Source: JALEFZ01 sp039817415
Lineage (GTDB): Bacteria > Bacteroidota > Bacteroidia > J057
DNA length: 64,000 nt
Direction of reading: 5' to 3'
Assembly (NCBI GenBank): GCA_039817415.1
Contig: JBCBVV010000029.1
Coordinates: forward strand, 23,066-87,065
The translations under genes and the position numbers were made by a program. The notes under the pieces were generated by a model. That model was given only the letters and a program-made list of their open reading frames with translations, was not told the DNA's origin and made no database searches. This document shows, piece by piece, positions 26,053 through 34,468 of the stretch; the stretch's first letter is position 1, and each line of letters opens with the position of its first letter.

Positions 26053-27206
26053 GTCATCAATCTATTGTAGGCCAGCCACCATCTTTCTGGAATGTTGTCG
26101 GTTCGTGCAAAATCATAATCAGCTTCTGAACAAGGAACCAATCTACTTCTAGGAAATTCCTTGCCCAATGAATCTGGATAAGGAACCTCCATCCACCAAC
26201 GAGAAGATAATGGATGTTTATAGAAAGGAATTTCCTGTACAGAGGCATGTAATTGGACTGCATATTTGCGCATGTTGGATCTATCCTCTAGCGGATGATC
26301 CTCCCACTTATTTTGATAACCATCCAGCACATACCACATCAACATGGCAGCCATTTGTGCGCTCTGGCCATGGATATCTTTGTCAGGGCGAAATTCGTTG
26401 ATGCTAAAAGTAGAAAGCCTGTATCCCATACCCGCATACCTGGCTAGGGTACAGGCTTGAATGGCCGTTAGACCTGCTGGGGAAGGGGCGGTACTACCCG
26501 GAGAATCTGCAAATCGAATGGCAGACATATCTAGGCTTACCATATGGGCAAGTCTCAACTCAGGTTCAGCTTCTCTGATGGATTGATTGAGCATCCCCAA
26601 GCGAGTAGAATGGTAATAGCGATCCTGAAGAAACTCCTTTTGAGGATCGGTGACAGCAAAGCGCTGGTAGGCAAGGTTGGTAAAAGATGCCAGATGATGC
26701 CCTTCCTCCTCTATGATTAGCCGATTGTAGGAGGTAGCATGGGGGATATCCAGGCCAGCATCAATGTCGAATTTCCTGTCTATATGAACATAAGCTATAG
26801 GAGAAGGGGCTTCCTCGTAGGCCTGAAACTGGCCCAAGCTTTGTCGCTGACCACCTCCCATAATCAGGACCAATTTATCCTCTGCAATCAGCGTCTTTAG
26901 GACATAACTCAAAGTATCAAGGTAATCTCCATAGGCTGCTTTGGCTTTTAGGTTCCCTAAATCGGCAATAACTAGCTTAGAGTCTTGGTAACTATACTGG
27001 TGAAAAGCTTGTCGAATTTTTTCGGCAGAATAGGGTTCATCTTCTTCTTGATACCTACTTCCAAGCAAGATAATATCTGCTTCTCGCCAATCAGGAAATT
27101 GTTCCTCAAAAGAGTGTAGGTGGCGACCCATTGAGCCCTCGTCCATCCCTAATTGGAGGCTCTGGGTAAGGGTAGATATGGGATCAAAAAATACCGATAA
27201 ATCCAT
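26049..27206 (-). CDS. Arginase/formimidoylglutamase-fold protein with degenerate metal site
   Basis: The 385-residue protein follows the ureohydrolase layout. At the six manganese-ligand positions it reads GGGQ (117-120) for GGDH, DRKFD (143-147) for DAHxD, and SLDMS (224-228) for SxDxD. So both His ligands and one Asp are replaced (Gln120, Lys145, Ser228) while three Asp remain. Bacteroidota carry a recognised branch of such proteins often annotated as formimidoylglutamase. The usual binuclear manganese chemistry is unlikely here; a non-enzymatic or altered role is inferred. The last four bases overlap the MlaF-like gene, so the two are translationally coupled. Confidence 0.8.
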   Translation of the reverse strand: MDLSVFFDPISTLTQSLQLGMDEGSMGRHLHSFEEQFPDWREADIILLGSRYQEEDEPYSAEKIRQAFHQYSYQDSKLVIADLGNLKAKAAYGDYLDTLSYVLKTLIAEDKLVLIMGGGQRQSLGQFQAYEEAPSPIAYVHIDRKFDIDAGLDIPHATSYNRLIIEEEGHHLASFTNLAYQRFAVTDPQKEFLQDRYYHSTRLGMLNQSIREAEPELRLAHMVSLDMSAIRFADSPGSTAPSPAGLTAIQACTLARYAGMGYRLSTFSINEFRPDKDIHGQSAQMAAMLMWYVLDGYQNKWEDHPLEDRSNMRKYAVQLHASVQEIPFYKHPLSSRWWMEVPYPDSLGKEFPRSRLVPCSEADYDFARTDNIPERWWLAYNRLMT

Positions 27207-27286
27207 CGGAGATGCTTTGGTTGAATAAAAGTGATAAGGATTTCCTTCCTTTGTCTGGAATTAACAAACAAATTAAGCAAAAAGGC

Positions 27287-28261
27287 ATGATCCTACTTAC
27301 TGGTGCCACAGGATTTTTAGGTCAACATCTTCTACAAGAACTTCTGACTGCCGGATACGAGGTCCGAACCCTTGTCAGAAATGAAAAGAACAGGAACCTT
27401 CCCTGGCGCAAAATGGTAGACGTGGTAGAAGGAGATGTGTTGGATTTGCTCGCCCTTGATAAGGCCTTGGAGGGAGTAGATACGGTTGTCCATGCAGCAG
27501 CTTTTGTATCCTTTTGGAAGAAGAAAAAGGAACAAGTAATGAAGGTAAACGTCGAAGGAACAGCCAACTTAGTCAACTTATGCCTAGAAAAAGGGGTGGG
27601 TAGAATTCTTCATGTCAGCTCTATTGCCGCAATTGGCAGAAACAAAAAAGGCATCAATACCGAGGAGACTCCTTGGAATCGAGAGGATTCTGTTTCGACT
27701 TACTCCATCAGCAAAAGGGAGGCCGAATATGAAATTTACCGAGGAATAGGGGAGGGGCTTCAGGCCCAGATCATTAATCCTGGATTGATATTGGGACCAA
27801 CGGATAATTGGGAAAATGGGACGGGTCAAATATTCTCAACTGTATACAAGGGTTTAAAAGTTTACAAAGGAGGGAGTGATGGGATGGTAGGTGTAAAGGA
27901 TGTCGCACGCTCTTGTAGTTTTTTATTAGGGAAGGATGTGCCCAATGGGGAAAGGTATATTTTGGTAGGAGAAAACTGGGCCTATCATGATTTGTTAAAG
28001 GAAATCGCGATAGCCCTTGGGAAAAATCCTCCTTCTATGAAGATTCCAGCCTGGGTAGCGAATACAGGCGGACTGTTAAACGAATGGCTTTCTGCCATGA
28101 CAGGAAAAGAACCTGGAATCACACTCGAGGCTATGCGTTCTTCTAATGCTGAGGATTCCTACGACGGGAGCAAAATTACCCGTCTTGGATTTGAATACAC
28201 GCCGATCAAAGACGTCATTAAAGAAACAGCCGAAGCTTTCCTTCAAAAGCACACCTCCTGA
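27287..28261 (+). CDS. Extended SDR NAD-dependent epimerase/dehydratase
   Basis: Starting at MILLTGATGFLG (27287, after AAAAAGG), the protein has 324 residues and an intact Rossmann loop GATGFLG (6-12). The catalytic pair is Tyr139 and Lys143 in STYSISKREAE, with Ser at about 111-112. The frame extends 25 codons upstream, but those codons precede the conserved fold start and are not family-like. Related proteins act on nucleotide sugars, dihydroflavonols or sterols; the substrate is unknown. It starts divergently from the arginase-like gene with about 80 bases between them. Confidence 0.87.
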   Translation: MILLTGATGFLGQHLLQELLTAGYEVRTLVRNEKNRNLPWRKMVDVVEGDVLDLLALDKALEGVDTVVHAAAFVSFWKKKKEQVMKVNVEGTANLVNLCLEKGVGRILHVSSIAAIGRNKKGINTEETPWNREDSVSTYSISKREAEYEIYRGIGEGLQAQIINPGLILGPTDNWENGTGQIFSTVYKGLKVYKGGSDGMVGVKDVARSCSFLLGKDVPNGERYILVGENWAYHDLLKEIAIALGKNPPSMKIPAWVANTGGLLNEWLSAMTGKEPGITLEAMRSSNAEDSYDGSKITRLGFEYTPIKDVIKETAEAFLQKHTS

Positions 28262-28339
28262 TCAAAAATTTTTTGGCCTTCTATGCCACAAACAATGAGA
28301 CAGATAATTGGTAGTTGGAGGTAAATAATTCCTTTCCTT

Positions 28340-28963
28340 ATGAATACTGGAAGACAACTCCTCAAAACGACCTTCGTGTTTGCCATCATGATGATGCTAT
28401 TTTCCCTTGTATTCTCTCAACAGGAAATACTGGATGAGGTAAACCAAAACCGAATCCAATTGAGCAAGGTTGGAATGTCTGTATTGGGCAGTTGGGCAGT
28501 AGGAAATATGGTATTCAGTGGCATTCAAAGAAGTAGAACAACAGGCGTAAACAGATACTTCCATGAAATGAATGTCTTCTGGAACGTGGTTAATTTGGGA
28601 TTAGCAGCCGGAGGATTATATGGAGCCTTGACAGAGGACGCGAGTGGCTATAGCCTATTGGACACCTATACCAAACAACAAAGTATAGAAAAGATATTCC
28701 TCTTTAACATGGCCTTGAACGGGACTTACATGACTGCAGGGGCTTGGATGAGAGAGCGATCCAAAAGTTTTACAGGGGATCAACTAAGAATGGACCGCTT
28801 CAAGGGCTACGGAAATTCGCTTATTCTTCAAGGAGGATTTCTTTTGCTTTTTGATGCGACTAATTTTTTCCTTCATCATTATCAGGCAGCTCCCAAACTA
28901 GAGAAGGTCCTTTCCAGTATTTCAGTTGGTTCCCAAGGAATTGGTATGGTCATTCGCTTTTAA
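28340..28963 (+). CDS. Conserved membrane protein of unknown function
   Basis: The 207-residue protein has a signal peptide-like start (ends FSQQ) and then three to four hydrophobic segments (MSVLGSWAVGNMVFSG, VVNLGLAAGGLYGAL, LFNMALNGTYMTAGAW, LILQGGFLLLFDATNFF). I recall a Bacteroidota family (DUF6992) with this pattern, but that name is tentative. GGAGGT lies 17 bases before the ATG. It follows the SDR gene by 78 bases on the same strand. Confidence 0.75.
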   Translation: MNTGRQLLKTTFVFAIMMMLFSLVFSQQEILDEVNQNRIQLSKVGMSVLGSWAVGNMVFSGIQRSRTTGVNRYFHEMNVFWNVVNLGLAAGGLYGALTEDASGYSLLDTYTKQQSIEKIFLFNMALNGTYMTAGAWMRERSKSFTGDQLRMDRFKGYGNSLILQGGFLLLFDATNFFLHHYQAAPKLEKVLSSISVGSQGIGMVIRF

Positions 28964-29040
28964 CACAAATGGGAGGAAGTTCGATACTCCCTCCCTGATC
29001 AGACACTAAACACGCTATCTACCCTAAATGCATATCTTCC

Positions 29041-29973
29041 TTATTTTTCCTTGATAACAGTCATCACAACCTCTTGGCTTTCAGGTGCATGAGTGGAAAA
29101 TGAAAAGGAGACCTCAAGTCCAGGATTATGGGTTATGAGAAAATGTTCTCCTCTGAATAATTCCATATAGTTGGCGGGAAGGGAAGCAAAATGCCCATAG
29201 AAGGGATCTATTGGAATCCATTGTTTGCCTACTTTGACCTCAGTCCAGACATGAACCTGATTGGGACGATCCTTTTGTAAGATCATGCCACCAACCAAAC
29301 GAGAAGGAATACCGAGATTTCGTGTCATCGCTATCAATAGTCTGCTTTTCCCCCATGGAGAACCTTTCAACTGACTTAGCGTTTCAAGGGCATCATCACC
29401 TTCATGTCCTTGAATGTTGGGAAGTTCATGTAGGTAGGAAAAAAGCTCTTGTAGGATCCTTTTAATAGAATTCTCATGTCCAATAAGCTTGCGCACGCCT
29501 AAGGTCATAAGGGGATGATAGGCTTGAACAAAGGCAGATTCCTTGAGGTATCTTCTGTCCTGGGAGCCTATCTGACCTGATAGCTTAAGGCTTGGATCAA
29601 TAGGATAGCTTTTCCTTTTGCCCGTAAAATGACATCGGTGAGATAAAGTTAGACTGGTATCGGCTTTTCCTTCCCATTTAATTTTTTGGTACAAAGATGA
29701 AATTTCAATGGTACCAGCAGGTCCTTTGTCTTGTGCTAAGTCTCTAATATGTTGTCTGCTGGAAGAGAAGGGGATAAAACTTTCTATCTGATAAGGCTGA
29801 TCTCCAGCTATGTGGTAGCTAAATGAGACCTCAGCTTGTAGGACATTTCTGTTGGCTGGATCCATTTCTATGAGAAAGCCCGGCAAGAAAACCATCAAAG
29901 GAATGACCAATAGAAGACCAAGTAGGGGATAAGCTCGCTTTGAGAGATTGAAGTTTTTGACATACATGTCCAC
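29041..29973 (-). CDS. Transglutaminase-fold protein lacking the catalytic cysteine
   Basis: A single anchor or signal segment (about 14-34) leads into a periplasmic region. Residues about 165-260 follow the transglutaminase-like fold: GSPWGKSRLLIAMTRNLGIP, then VHVWTEV with His241, then WIPIDP with Asp256. The position of the catalytic cysteine, about 15 residues before GIPSR, is Pro206, so only His and Asp of the triad remain. Inactive relatives with a GxxxGKxxL pattern are known fused to seven-helix membrane proteins; here the domain stands alone. A binding or scaffolding role is inferred. Confidence 0.78.
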   Translation of the reverse strand: MDMYVKNFNLSKRAYPLLGLLLVIPLMVFLPGFLIEMDPANRNVLQAEVSFSYHIAGDQPYQIESFIPFSSSRQHIRDLAQDKGPAGTIEISSLYQKIKWEGKADTSLTLSHRCHFTGKRKSYPIDPSLKLSGQIGSQDRRYLKESAFVQAYHPLMTLGVRKLIGHENSIKRILQELFSYLHELPNIQGHEGDDALETLSQLKGSPWGKSRLLIAMTRNLGIPSRLVGGMILQKDRPNQVHVWTEVKVGKQWIPIDPFYGHFASLPANYMELFRGEHFLITHNPGLEVSFSFSTHAPESQEVVMTVIKEK

Positions 29974-30185
29974 TAAATCCCAAGATGATGTCTTACCCTA
30001 CCTTATGGTGATAGAATATTGAATGGAGTCTTATGTTAAGCCTATGTTAAGAAGTGTTGGACGATTGCTATGCATTTACTAAAGACCGATACAAAATTAA
30101 CCATCATGAGTCCAATTGGAGGAAATAGTGCTAATATTTAATTGCTATTGGTAGAGACCGTTAGAAAATAAGCACGAAGAATCAA

Positions 30186-30923
30186 ATGAAACCGACTACA
30201 CTAGGAGCTTTGGCTGTAATGGACTACATGAAAGTCGTCAACAGGTTGCAAGACCCTTACATCGCGGCAGAAAAGGCATGGAAGCCCATTCATCAAAAAA
30301 GGATAGAGCAAGAAATCATAGAAGGATGGTATTTATATAAGGTCCATTTCGCCTACGATGCCAATCCTTATAATTTTGCCACGATTAACACCTATGGCTC
30401 CTTTGAGAAGCTTGAGAATCCATATCCCAAAAAAATGATAGCGGAAACTCATCCTGACAAAGGATATGATGGATTCGAGGACCTTACCGAAGAATCTAGG
30501 AAAAAAGTGAGGTCAGAAATGAGCCGTTTGGTGGTTTCTTCCAGAAGAGATTCTTTGCAGGAATTCCCCTCTAAATATCTTAAGGTGGCCTTTATTCAAG
30601 TAAAAGAGTCTGATCAAGGAGCCTATATCCAAGGAGAAAAAGACATTTGGAAAGCTGCTCACGAAGTCTTGATTGAGGAAGGCATTCAGGATTGGTGGGC
30701 CGTTTACCAGTTGGACTTCCCCCATGGAAATAGTGTTGATTATCAATTCCTTACCATAAGTGGAGTATCCTCCTTTGAAAAACTAAACCAACTTGACTAT
30801 TTCGGAGCCTTTCAAAAAGCTCATCCAAGTCTAACTATGGAGGATGAACTGGCTAAGACACAGAACATAAGAACAACATACAGAGCTGAATTGTGGGAGT
30901 TGGTAGATTCCCTAGAGAAATAA
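30186..30923 (+). CDS. Internally duplicated protein of unknown function
   Basis: The 245-residue protein contains two related halves of about 95 residues. In the first, AEKAWKPIHQKRIEQEIIEG leads to GWYLYKVHF and SFEKL; in the second, GEKDIWKAAHEVLIEEGIQD leads to WWAVYQLDF and SFEKL. The pattern (strand, helix with WKxxH, strand, strand) suggests a tandem ferredoxin-like alpha/beta barrel similar to NIPSNAP or ABM-type small domains. Related Bacteroidota proteins often have a signal peptide; this one has none obvious. Function unknown. It lies just upstream of the sugar cluster, 30 bases before the reductase start. Confidence 0.72.
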   Translation: MKPTTLGALAVMDYMKVVNRLQDPYIAAEKAWKPIHQKRIEQEIIEGWYLYKVHFAYDANPYNFATINTYGSFEKLENPYPKKMIAETHPDKGYDGFEDLTEESRKKVRSEMSRLVVSSRRDSLQEFPSKYLKVAFIQVKESDQGAYIQGEKDIWKAAHEVLIEEGIQDWWAVYQLDFPHGNSVDYQFLTISGVSSFEKLNQLDYFGAFQKAHPSLTMEDELAKTQNIRTTYRAELWELVDSLEK

Positions 30924-30953
30924 GGACCCCTGAGTGATTATTACCCTACTCTT

Positions 30954-31937
30954 ATGAAATACAAAGAATTTAAAAGGCTCCCTGGAGATAAGCTACCTGT
31001 TATTGGTTTTGGATGCTGGTCCATTGGGGGAGAATGGAACAATATTCAAGACAGTGAATCAATAGCTGCCATCCGGACAGCAATTGATCTTGGGATTACC
31101 TTTTTTGATACAGCTCCAGTCTACGGAAAGGGGCACTCTGAGCTGATTCTAGGGAAAGCCATCAAGGAAGTAAAACGTGATAAACTTTTTATTGCATCTA
31201 AGTGTGGACTCGTGTGGGACGAGAATTTACATGTTGATGTCAATCTAAGTAGAAGGAGCTTAAAGGATGAAATTGATCGTTCTCTCGAAAGATTGGGGGT
31301 ATCCTACCTTGATTTGTGGCAGTGTCATTGGCCAGATCCTGATACTTCTCTCCAAGAGACAATGGAAGCCTTGGCCGAGATTAGGGATGAAGGCAAAATT
31401 AGATATATAGGCCTTTCAAACTATTCTTATTCAGACCTTGAAGTCGCGGACTCCTTTGGAGTAGTTTCTTCCTTTCAGGGGCTTTATAATATGTTAGAAC
31501 ATAATCCTTCCTCTTACCACAATATTCCCCTTACCTATAAAACCAAGGACGAAATTCTACCCTATTGCGAGAAACATGGGATGATGTACCTCCCTTACAG
31601 CCCGCTATTTCAAGGTTTATTGGCAGGAAATTTTAAGGCAAAAGAGAACTTTGATGAACATGACAAAAGGGCCGAAAATCCGAAGTTACTGGGAGATTCC
31701 TTGGCCTATTTGCTTCGTGTAGTCGATGACTTGAAGGACTTTGCCAGAAAAATAGACAAACCCTTGGCACAGCTTGCTATCAACTGGCTTGTCAACCAGC
31801 CTTCTGTAGGTCCTGTCATTGCAGGCCTTAATAAAAAAGAACATGCTCTCAGTACAGTCGGAGCCCTTTCATGGGAATTGACTGAAGAGATGGAGGCCGA
31901 AATCGATAGCATTCTCAATACATATGAACTCGAATAA
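30954..31937 (+). CDS. Aldo/keto reductase
   Basis: The 327-residue NADPH-dependent TIM-barrel oxidoreductase has its catalytic tetrad visible: Asp52 and Tyr57 in FDTAPVYGKGHSE, Lys83 in IASKCG and His125 in WQCHWPDP. The start MKYKEFKRLPGDKLPVIGFGCWSIGG is the usual family opening. It leads the sugar cluster and is separated by 2 bases from the beta-mannosidase frame, so a role in reducing or oxidising a hexose or its lactone is likely. The exact substrate cannot be read from sequence. Confidence 0.9.
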   Translation: MKYKEFKRLPGDKLPVIGFGCWSIGGEWNNIQDSESIAAIRTAIDLGITFFDTAPVYGKGHSELILGKAIKEVKRDKLFIASKCGLVWDENLHVDVNLSRRSLKDEIDRSLERLGVSYLDLWQCHWPDPDTSLQETMEALAEIRDEGKIRYIGLSNYSYSDLEVADSFGVVSSFQGLYNMLEHNPSSYHNIPLTYKTKDEILPYCEKHGMMYLPYSPLFQGLLAGNFKAKENFDEHDKRAENPKLLGDSLAYLLRVVDDLKDFARKIDKPLAQLAINWLVNQPSVGPVIAGLNKKEHALSTVGALSWELTEEMEAEIDSILNTYELE

Positions 31938-31939
31938 GG

Positions 31940-34468
31940 ATGGGCAAGGAAATGAAGCAATCATCGACCTATACGTTGAACAATAACAAACAGTACTTGC
32001 ATGAGGGCTGGTCTTTTCGACAGCTCGGCCAAGAGAACTGGTTGCCTGCTACGGTTCCAGGATGTAACCATCTGGATTTGATGCAAAATGGAATCATCCT
32101 GGATCCCTTTTGGGGGAGCCAGGAAGACCAATGTCAATGGGTCGAGTATCAGGATTGGGAGTATCGCTTAGCCTTTGAGGTGGATCAAGAAGATTTGGAA
32201 AAAGATTGGCTTGAACTCGTTTTTGAGGGATTAGATACCTATGTAGACATTTTCCTCGACGAGGAACTTGTCCTTCAAACCGACAATATGTATCGTCGAT
32301 GGACCATTCCCTTAAAGGGAAAATTGAAGCAAGGGATACATCACTTAAGGCTATATTTCCATTCTCCCACGAATAAAGTTCTCCCCGAACTAGCCCAATT
32401 GAATTTCCGTTATCATGCCGTTCAGGATAATGCCATTGAAGCATCTCCATTAAGCCGCAAAGCACCCTATCATTATGGGTGGGATTGGGGTCCAAGGCTT
32501 GTAACTTCTGGTATCTGGAAAGAGGTGTATCTAAAAAGTGGAAATATCTGTCGCATAGAGCAGTTGGACTGGATACAGCAAAAGGTAACGAAAGAAACAG
32601 CTTTTCTCGAAGCTCATCTCCAACTGGAAGTAGCTAGGGCAGGTACCATTGACTTAGAGGTTTTTGACGAGCAGGGCCTTTTACCTAGAAAGTCTTTTTC
32701 CTTTGAGTTAGAAGAGGGTTTCTCTTTGGTGAAACTCCCCTATGAAATTGAATCTCCTCAGCTTTGGTGGCCAAATGGATTAGGAGCACCTCACCTGTAT
32801 CATTTAGGTCTAAAGATGCTTCATGACAGTCAGATTGTTGATGAGTTTGTTACAGAAATTGGTATTCGAGATGTCGTCTTGGTTCAAGAAGCGGATGAAT
32901 GGGGGGAGACCTTTACGTTTCATGTGAATGGTCAGCCTGTATTTGTAAAAGGAGCCAATTGGATTCCTGATGATAGTTTTCTGACCAAAACCACAGAGGA
33001 AAGGCTACGAAAATTACTTCAAGCTGCTGTAGATGCCAATTTTAATATGCTTCGTGTCTGGGGAGGAGGCATATATGAAACAGATTTATTTTATCAACTC
33101 TGTAATGAGTTAGGCATCATGGTGTGGCAGGACTTTATGTTTTCTTGTTCGCTATATCCTGCCACAAACTCCTTTCTTGACAACGTCAAAGAGGAAGCTA
33201 TTCAGCAAGTCATCCGACTGAAAAATCATCCCTCCTTGGTCTTGTGGTGTGGAAATAATGAAAACGAGTGGATATATGACCTCGAAGGTCAAGGAATGTG
33301 GAAAAGGTTTGGGATTAGAGGGGAAAGTATAAAGGAATTTCAGGCTGACTATGAAAAATTATACCATCAATTACTCCCTGATGTTGTAGCAGAGTTTGAT
33401 CCGTCTAGGTCCTATTGGCCCTCCTCTCCTAGTAGTTTAGGCAAAGCACCAGCCAACGATAACAACTATGGAGACATTCATCACTGGGATGTGTGGCATA
33501 TGGGACATCCCGTGGAGGAATATTTGAGCTTGGCACCTAGGTTTATCAGTGAATTTGGCTTTCAAGGAATGCCTGACCTTAGGACCCTTACTTCTTATTT
33601 GCCAGAAAATCAGCGTTTTATTGGTTCCCCAGCAATGCATACTCACCAAAAACATGCAAGGGGATATGATTTGATTAGGACCTATCTGGAGAGAAATTAT
33701 CCAGCTCACAAAGATTTTGAGTCTTTTGTCTACCTCAGTCAGGTTCAACAAGCTGAAAATATCAAGTTTGCCGTGGAGCATTTCAGGAGCTTGCAACCCA
33801 AGTGCATGGGAATCCTCTATTGGCAGTTTAATGATTGCTGGCCAGTTTGTTCATGGTCTAGTGTCGATTATCATGGATACTGGAAGGCCTTGCATTATTT
33901 CGCCAAAAAGTTTTATGCCTCACAACTGGTGATGGCCAAGGAAGTAGAAGGATTAATAGAAATCTACGTGCTTACGGATCATGATTTAAAAGGGCTGGTC
34001 CAGTTGAATTGGGAGCTACGTGATTTTTACGGTCAAGTCTATCAAAAAACTTCAATGGAAGGCAAAGACCTTCTCATGGGTGCTCATAGAGTACTTGCTA
34101 TTCCCTTAGAGACACTTGTGACTTCTGACTCAAGCAGAGAAAAGTACCTCCATTTCAGACTTGAACGTGGAGGAAATTGTATCTCTGAAAACCGATACTT
34201 CTTCGCATCCCCAAAGGAATTAAGGTTGAATGACCCGAAGATCACCTTTGAGGTAAAAGTATCCGATAGCAGTTACCAAGTGATTCTCAAAGCCGAATCT
34301 TTAGCTAGGAATGTATTCCTTCAAAGTGATGTAGACGGCTGGTTTGAGGATAATTATTTCGATTTGGATGCGAGTCATACGAAGACAGTGTGCTTTCATC
34401 CAAGTTTGGAGGGGGGACATCCAACCTTTTCTATCACCTCCCTTTGGGAACAATCGGTAAGATCATGA
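31940..34468 (+). CDS. GH2 beta-mannosidase
   Basis: The 842-residue enzyme removes terminal beta-1,4-mannose from mannan or glycan fragments. Beta-mannosidase-type landmarks are clear: ATVPGCNHLDLMQNG and the WGSQEDQCQWVEYQDWEYR opening, RKAPYHYGWDWGPRLVTSG, the acid/base Glu441 in WCGNNENEW and the nucleophile Glu538 in ISEFGFQG. No signal peptide is present, so it should act in the cytoplasm on imported oligosaccharide. Start is either Met1 or Met5 (31952). The stop overlaps the next start (ATGA), coupling it to the SSS transporter. Confidence 0.93.
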   Translation: MGKEMKQSSTYTLNNNKQYLHEGWSFRQLGQENWLPATVPGCNHLDLMQNGIILDPFWGSQEDQCQWVEYQDWEYRLAFEVDQEDLEKDWLELVFEGLDTYVDIFLDEELVLQTDNMYRRWTIPLKGKLKQGIHHLRLYFHSPTNKVLPELAQLNFRYHAVQDNAIEASPLSRKAPYHYGWDWGPRLVTSGIWKEVYLKSGNICRIEQLDWIQQKVTKETAFLEAHLQLEVARAGTIDLEVFDEQGLLPRKSFSFELEEGFSLVKLPYEIESPQLWWPNGLGAPHLYHLGLKMLHDSQIVDEFVTEIGIRDVVLVQEADEWGETFTFHVNGQPVFVKGANWIPDDSFLTKTTEERLRKLLQAAVDANFNMLRVWGGGIYETDLFYQLCNELGIMVWQDFMFSCSLYPATNSFLDNVKEEAIQQVIRLKNHPSLVLWCGNNENEWIYDLEGQGMWKRFGIRGESIKEFQADYEKLYHQLLPDVVAEFDPSRSYWPSSPSSLGKAPANDNNYGDIHHWDVWHMGHPVEEYLSLAPRFISEFGFQGMPDLRTLTSYLPENQRFIGSPAMHTHQKHARGYDLIRTYLERNYPAHKDFESFVYLSQVQQAENIKFAVEHFRSLQPKCMGILYWQFNDCWPVCSWSSVDYHGYWKALHYFAKKFYASQLVMAKEVEGLIEIYVLTDHDLKGLVQLNWELRDFYGQVYQKTSMEGKDLLMGAHRVLAIPLETLVTSDSSREKYLHFRLERGGNCISENRYFFASPKELRLNDPKITFEVKVSDSSYQVILKAESLARNVFLQSDVDGWFEDNYFDLDASHTKTVCFHPSLEGGHPTFSITSLWEQSVRS

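Noticed and set aside
28971..28995. GGGAGG/CCTCCC hairpin between convergent genes
   Set aside because: The stem is short, the loop is 13 bases and no T run follows, so I do not call it a terminator.
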